From: Neorhizobium sp. SOG26
GTDB lineage: Bacteria; Pseudomonadota; Alphaproteobacteria; Rhizobiales; Rhizobiaceae
Reading direction: 5' to 3'
DNA length: 64,000 nucleotides
NCBI RefSeq assembly: GCF_003491345.1
Contig: NZ_CP025512.1
Location: forward strand, 62,001-126,000
Shown here: positions 61,704 to 64,000 of the stretch, piece by piece
How the letters are laid out: each line of letters opens with the position of its first letter
Position numbering within the stretch: position 1 is the first letter of the stretch
The notes under the pieces: generated by a model
What the model was told of the DNA's origin: nothing
The model's input: the letters and a program-made list of their open reading frames with translations, nothing else
Database searches by the model: none
Made by a program: the position numbers and the translations under genes

Positions 61704-62186
61704 TTAGCCGGACAGCACCATGGCCCAGTAGGGACGTCCGTCCTTTGCCTTGGCAACAGCAACGCCCAGGCCGCTGAAGCCGCCGAGCATGTTGTGCAGG
61801 TGCTTGGGCGAATCGATCCAGGCCTGGACGGCGGCTTCCACCGAGCTTTGGCCGGTGGCGATGTTTTCTGCCGCCGGCAGCGATACGTCGGAGCGCTTCA
61901 TGCGGCTTGCGAAATCGTCGCCGAGCCCGATCAGGTGCTTCATCTGGTCGGCCTTTGCCATGCGGATCGCCTGCACCGCGGCAGCCTTGCGCGCTGGTCC
62001 ATTGCTTGAAAGGGCAGGGAGACCCTTGGCCTGTCGCAGCTTGTTGACGATCGGCAGGGCGGCAGCCGTATGATCCTCGACGCCCGGCGTCGGTGTGAGC
62101 ACCGAAGTGGTGGAACAGCCGGCGATCAGGCCGAGACCGGAGAGGAAAAGGAAGCGGCGGCGCGAGGCCGTGGTGTTCAAGGTCAT
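61704..62186 (-). CDS. CAP-domain lipoprotein
   Basis: A 160-residue precursor. The N-terminus SRRRFLFLSGLGLIAGC combines a twin-arginine motif with a lipobox (IAGC), pointing to Tat export and lipid anchoring. The CAP/SCP domain has IVNKLRQAKGLPALSSN, AENIATGQSSVEAAVQAWIDSPKHLHNML and YWAMVLSG. His in SPKHLHNM and Glu in AEN are the usual cavity residues. Function of bacterial CAP lipoproteins is mostly unknown. It lies 1 bp past the small membrane protein gene upstream. Confidence 0.88.
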   Translation of the reverse strand: MTLNTTASRRRFLFLSGLGLIAGCSTTSVLTPTPGVEDHTAAALPIVNKLRQAKGLPALSSNGPARKAAAVQAIRMAKADQMKHLIGLGDDFASRMKRSDVSLPAAENIATGQSSVEAAVQAWIDSPKHLHNMLGGFSGLGVAVAKAKDGRPYWAMVLSG

Positions 62187-62187
62187 C

Positions 62188-62454
62188 TTAGCGGCGGTAG
62201 CTCAGGAGGCGGATCACGAGGAAGATCGGAATGACGATGATCGCGCCCAGCACGAGATAGTCGCCAACGCGGCCAAGTGCCCGGAAGCCGTTGTACCAGA
62301 GGTCGAGGAACCAGTAGCGGATCGTGTCGATGATGTTGTCGGGCGTAAAGCCGAAGATGGCGAGAACGAAACCGACGATCAGGCACACGACGATCAGCTT
62401 GATGATCGTGCGCGCCGGCGTATCACCGAGAAACCTGTTCACCCCATCCGCCAT
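62188..62454 (-). CDS. Small integral membrane protein (DUF6460-like), 88 aa
   Basis: An 88-residue protein with two membrane helices (about 18-37 and 65-84). RTIIKLIVVCLIVGFVLAIFGFTPDNIIDTIRYWF is the recognisable part, shared by a small rhizobial family. It heads the leftward group DUF6460-CAP-MATE with gaps of 1 and 3 bp. Role unknown. A 148-bp divergent region separates it from the methyltransferase gene. Confidence 0.8.
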   Translation of the reverse strand: MADGVNRFLGDTPARTIIKLIVVCLIVGFVLAIFGFTPDNIIDTIRYWFLDLWYNGFRALGRVGDYLVLGAIIVIPIFLVIRLLSYRR

Positions 62455-62602
62455 TCAAAGTCTCCACTACTGATGCCAAGTACTGTGCCATAGCCGCCAC
62501 GGATGCGCCGGGCAAGCAGCGATGGCTCTGCTCCGCCTCTCAGATAGAACTTGAGTTTTTTTGTGGCTTCGGCAATAGCAGGCAATTCCTCCGGAAAACC
62601 AC

Positions 62603-63547
62603 ATGGCCCCCACATCTTCTGCCTTTAATCAGTTCTCCTCGGGGGACGTCCTTGCCGACCGCCGCGTAGATTATGCCCGCATGCTGGCCGAGGCCGGCGA
62701 TCATGCCGCCGCCGCCGAACTGATCGAGCAGGCGCTCGAGCTTTCGCCGCATTGGGCAGCCGGCTGGTTCCTGCTCGGGGAATACCGGGAAAAGGCTGGC
62801 CGTCCCGATGCCGCCGACGCATACCGTCAGACGCTTGAGCTCGAGCCCGAAGACGTGTTCGGCGCCACGCTGAAGCTCGCGCTGCTTGGCGAGGAGAGCG
62901 TGCCCGACCTGCCGCCGAGCGGTTATATCGAAAGCCTGTTCGACGATTATGCCGATCGTTTCGATACCGCGCTGGTCGAGAAGCTCAACTACTCAGTGCC
63001 GGAGAAGCTTGCAGCACTCGTCGCGCCCCATGCGCCGTTCGATTATGTCGTTGACCTTGGATGCGGTACTGGCCTTTTGGGGGAAGCCATCCGCAGCTCC
63101 GTGACGCGGCTCGAGGGCTTCGACATCTCCGCCAACATGCTGGTGCGGGCCGAACAGAAGGCCGTCTATGACCATCTCGGCCAGGCGGACCTGAGCCTGC
63201 CGCACCACGAGGCTGGCCTCTTTTCCGAAAATCTTGGCCTTCATCGCGCCGATCTCGTCTCGGCAGCCGACGTGTTGATGTATCTCGGTTCTCTTGAAAC
63301 CGTGTTTCCTCTGGTCACGGCGCTTTTGCGCCCGAACGGGCTCTTCGCCTTTTCTGTCGAGGATGCCGGGTCAGACGGTGGTTTCGTGCTGCGCGAGAGC
63401 CTGCGTTATGCCCATTCGCAAGCCTATATCGAGATGTTGCTTGCCCAGCACGGCTTCACCTTGGCCGAGTTGCAGCGCACCGTGATCCGCACCGATGGCG
63501 GAAATCCGGTCCGCGGCATTCTGTTTCTGTCGCGCCTGGGCGCCTGA
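62603..63547 (+). CDS. TPR-containing SAM-dependent methyltransferase
   Basis: A 314-residue protein. Two TPR units (about 20-90: DYARMLAEAGDHAAAAELIEQALELSPHWAAGWFLLGEY) precede a class I methyltransferase with motif I YVVDLGCGTGLLGEAI (about 148-163), FDISANMLVRA and VSAADVLMYLG. The linker SGYIESLFDDYADRFDTALVEKLNY is typical of this alphaproteobacterial group. The target, probably a protein or small molecule bound by the TPRs, is unknown. GGAG-like site is weak (TCCTCCGGAAAACCACATG). Confidence 0.87.
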   Translation: MAPTSSAFNQFSSGDVLADRRVDYARMLAEAGDHAAAAELIEQALELSPHWAAGWFLLGEYREKAGRPDAADAYRQTLELEPEDVFGATLKLALLGEESVPDLPPSGYIESLFDDYADRFDTALVEKLNYSVPEKLAALVAPHAPFDYVVDLGCGTGLLGEAIRSSVTRLEGFDISANMLVRAEQKAVYDHLGQADLSLPHHEAGLFSENLGLHRADLVSAADVLMYLGSLETVFPLVTALLRPNGLFAFSVEDAGSDGGFVLRESLRYAHSQAYIEMLLAQHGFTLAELQRTVIRTDGGNPVRGILFLSRLGA

Positions 63548-63611
63548 ACGCAGCATTTATTGCGGATTTATGTCTTGCGCATGCAGGCGGTTGAACTGCC
63601 TTGCGGGGCGG

Positions 63612-63630
63612 AATATTGCAGTGCAATATT
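63612..63630. promoter_or_regulatory. 19-bp perfect palindrome ahead of the YitT-like gene
   Basis: AATATTGCA and TGCAATATT are perfect 9-bp arms around G. It lies 16 bp before ATG 63647 (37 bp before TTG 63668), where a bound repressor would block initiation. The regulator is not known. Confidence 0.6.
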
Positions 63631-63646
63631 TTCAAGTCGTGACGAG

Positions 63647-64000
63647 ATGATCCGGAAGGAATGGCCTTTGGCGCAGAGCGAGCAGGTGCAGAAGCGCAGT
63701 ATTGGCTTCTATAGCGCAGACCCGTCGAAGCATACGCCTCTCGAAGATACACAAGGCATCTTCATCAGTGCCATGACGGTAGCGCTCGGCCTCTACTTCC
63801 TCAATCAGGTCGGGCTTCTAACCAGCGGCACGGCAGGGGTCGCCTTCCTGCTGCACTATGCCTTTGACCTTCCTTTCGGCCTGCTTTTCTTCCTCGTCAA
63901 CCTGCCGTTCTACTACCTCTCCTTCAAGCGCCTCGGGCTCGGCTTCTCGCTGAAGACGTTTGTCGCCATCCTCGTCGTCTCGGTCATCACCGAACTCGAG
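63647..64000 (+). CDS. YitT-family membrane protein, N-terminal part (cut by window edge)
   Basis: The reading frame stays open to the window end (118 codons). After a polar N-terminus (QSEQVQKRSIGFYSADPSKHTPLEDTQG) come membrane segments ISAMTVALGLYFLNQVGLLTSGTAGVAFLL and GLLFFLVNLPFYYLSFKRLG. The 'G-L-TSGTAGVAFL' and 'LVNLPFYYLSFKRLG' blocks match the YitT/DUF161 family, whose members are putative transporters of unknown substrate. ATG 63647 is used; TTG 63668 has a better GGAAGGA ribosome site 7 nt upstream and may be the true start. Confidence 0.75.
   Translation, partial: MIRKEWPLAQSEQVQKRSIGFYSADPSKHTPLEDTQGIFISAMTVALGLYFLNQVGLLTSGTAGVAFLLHYAFDLPFGLLFFLVNLPFYYLSFKRLGLGFSLKTFVAILVVSVITELE

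Noticed and set aside
1-64000. CRISPR arrays, insertion sequences, prophage or integrative elements
   Set aside because: No spaced repeat array, transposase, integrase or tRNA-flanking direct repeat was found; gene content and composition look like stable core chromosome.

Overview
The window is about 64 kb of GC-rich chromosome from a member of the Rhizobiaceae (Agrobacterium/Rhizobium-like alphaproteobacterium). Supporting signs are the short basic L34, GcrA with CcrM (GANTC) sites, a SAM-II riboswitch ahead of an O-succinylhomoserine sulfhydrylase gene, a phoR-pstSCAB-phoU-phoB block, argD-argF-hslO, and a hemN gene behind an FNR/FixK-type box. Genes are dense and mostly single-copy core functions. 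I saw no insertion sequence, prophage, integrase, CRISPR array or rRNA.

Layout. 0-1 kb: leftward rpmH-rnpA-yidC (yidC cut by the window edge). 1.4-5.1 kb: a chemoreceptor and an orphan histidine kinase. 5.25-8.2 kb: tRNA-Arg, then a copper-handling trio (DUF2946-like, YcnI/DUF1775, CopC-CopD fusion). 8.2-14 kb: hemN, a GT39 glycosyltransferase, an SDR paired with a proline-racemase-family enzyme, and a Sel1-repeat protein. 14.2-20 kb: pyrC, a membrane diguanylate cyclase, pyrE, fructokinase, and convergent pgi. 20-23.9 kb: a lipoprotein hydrolase, fadD and a PRC-barrel protein. 23.9-27.8 kb: a GNAT protein facing an ACP / AMP-ligase / NadE operon. 27.9-34 kb: 2-hydroxyacid and L-2-hydroxyglutarate-type oxidoreductases, a DapA-RraA pair, a PF10118-type protein with a methyltransferase, and a 58-aa gene. 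34-37.6 kb: tRNA-Thr, a nitronate monooxygenase-like gene, an unknown membrane protein, and ppk2. 37.7-45.4 kb: the phosphate regulon. 45.4-50.8 kb: a PACE efflux protein, gcrA, argD, argF, hslO and apaG. 50.9-54 kb: SAM-II-controlled metZ, dcd, tRNA-Gly. 54-64 kb: a GT2 glycosyltransferase, a solute-binding protein, an S24 regulator, a LuxR-type response regulator, DUF952-pyrD, a MATE exporter, a CAP lipoprotein, a TPR-methyltransferase, and the start of a YitT-type gene.

How the parts work together. Phosphate starvation is sensed by PhoR/PhoB, with PstSCAB and PhoU controlling the signal; a three-repeat Pho box lies ahead of pstS, and ppk2 is next door. Pyrimidine synthesis is spread over pyrC, pyrE and pyrD. 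Arginine synthesis genes share a 410-bp divergent region with gcrA. That region holds the densest regulatory signal in the window: six GANTC sites, a CtrA-like site, a 26-bp inverted repeat, and a plus-strand terminator with no gene in front of it.

No clearly new defence or mobile system is visible. The best leads are the gcrA/argD control region, the ACP-ligase-NadE operon, an SDR lacking the usual YxxxK, a matching operator pair ahead of fadD and a nitronate monooxygenase-like gene, and a GT2 enzyme with an N-terminal MshEN/GspE-N-like domain. All assignments come from reading the sequence; no database search was run.
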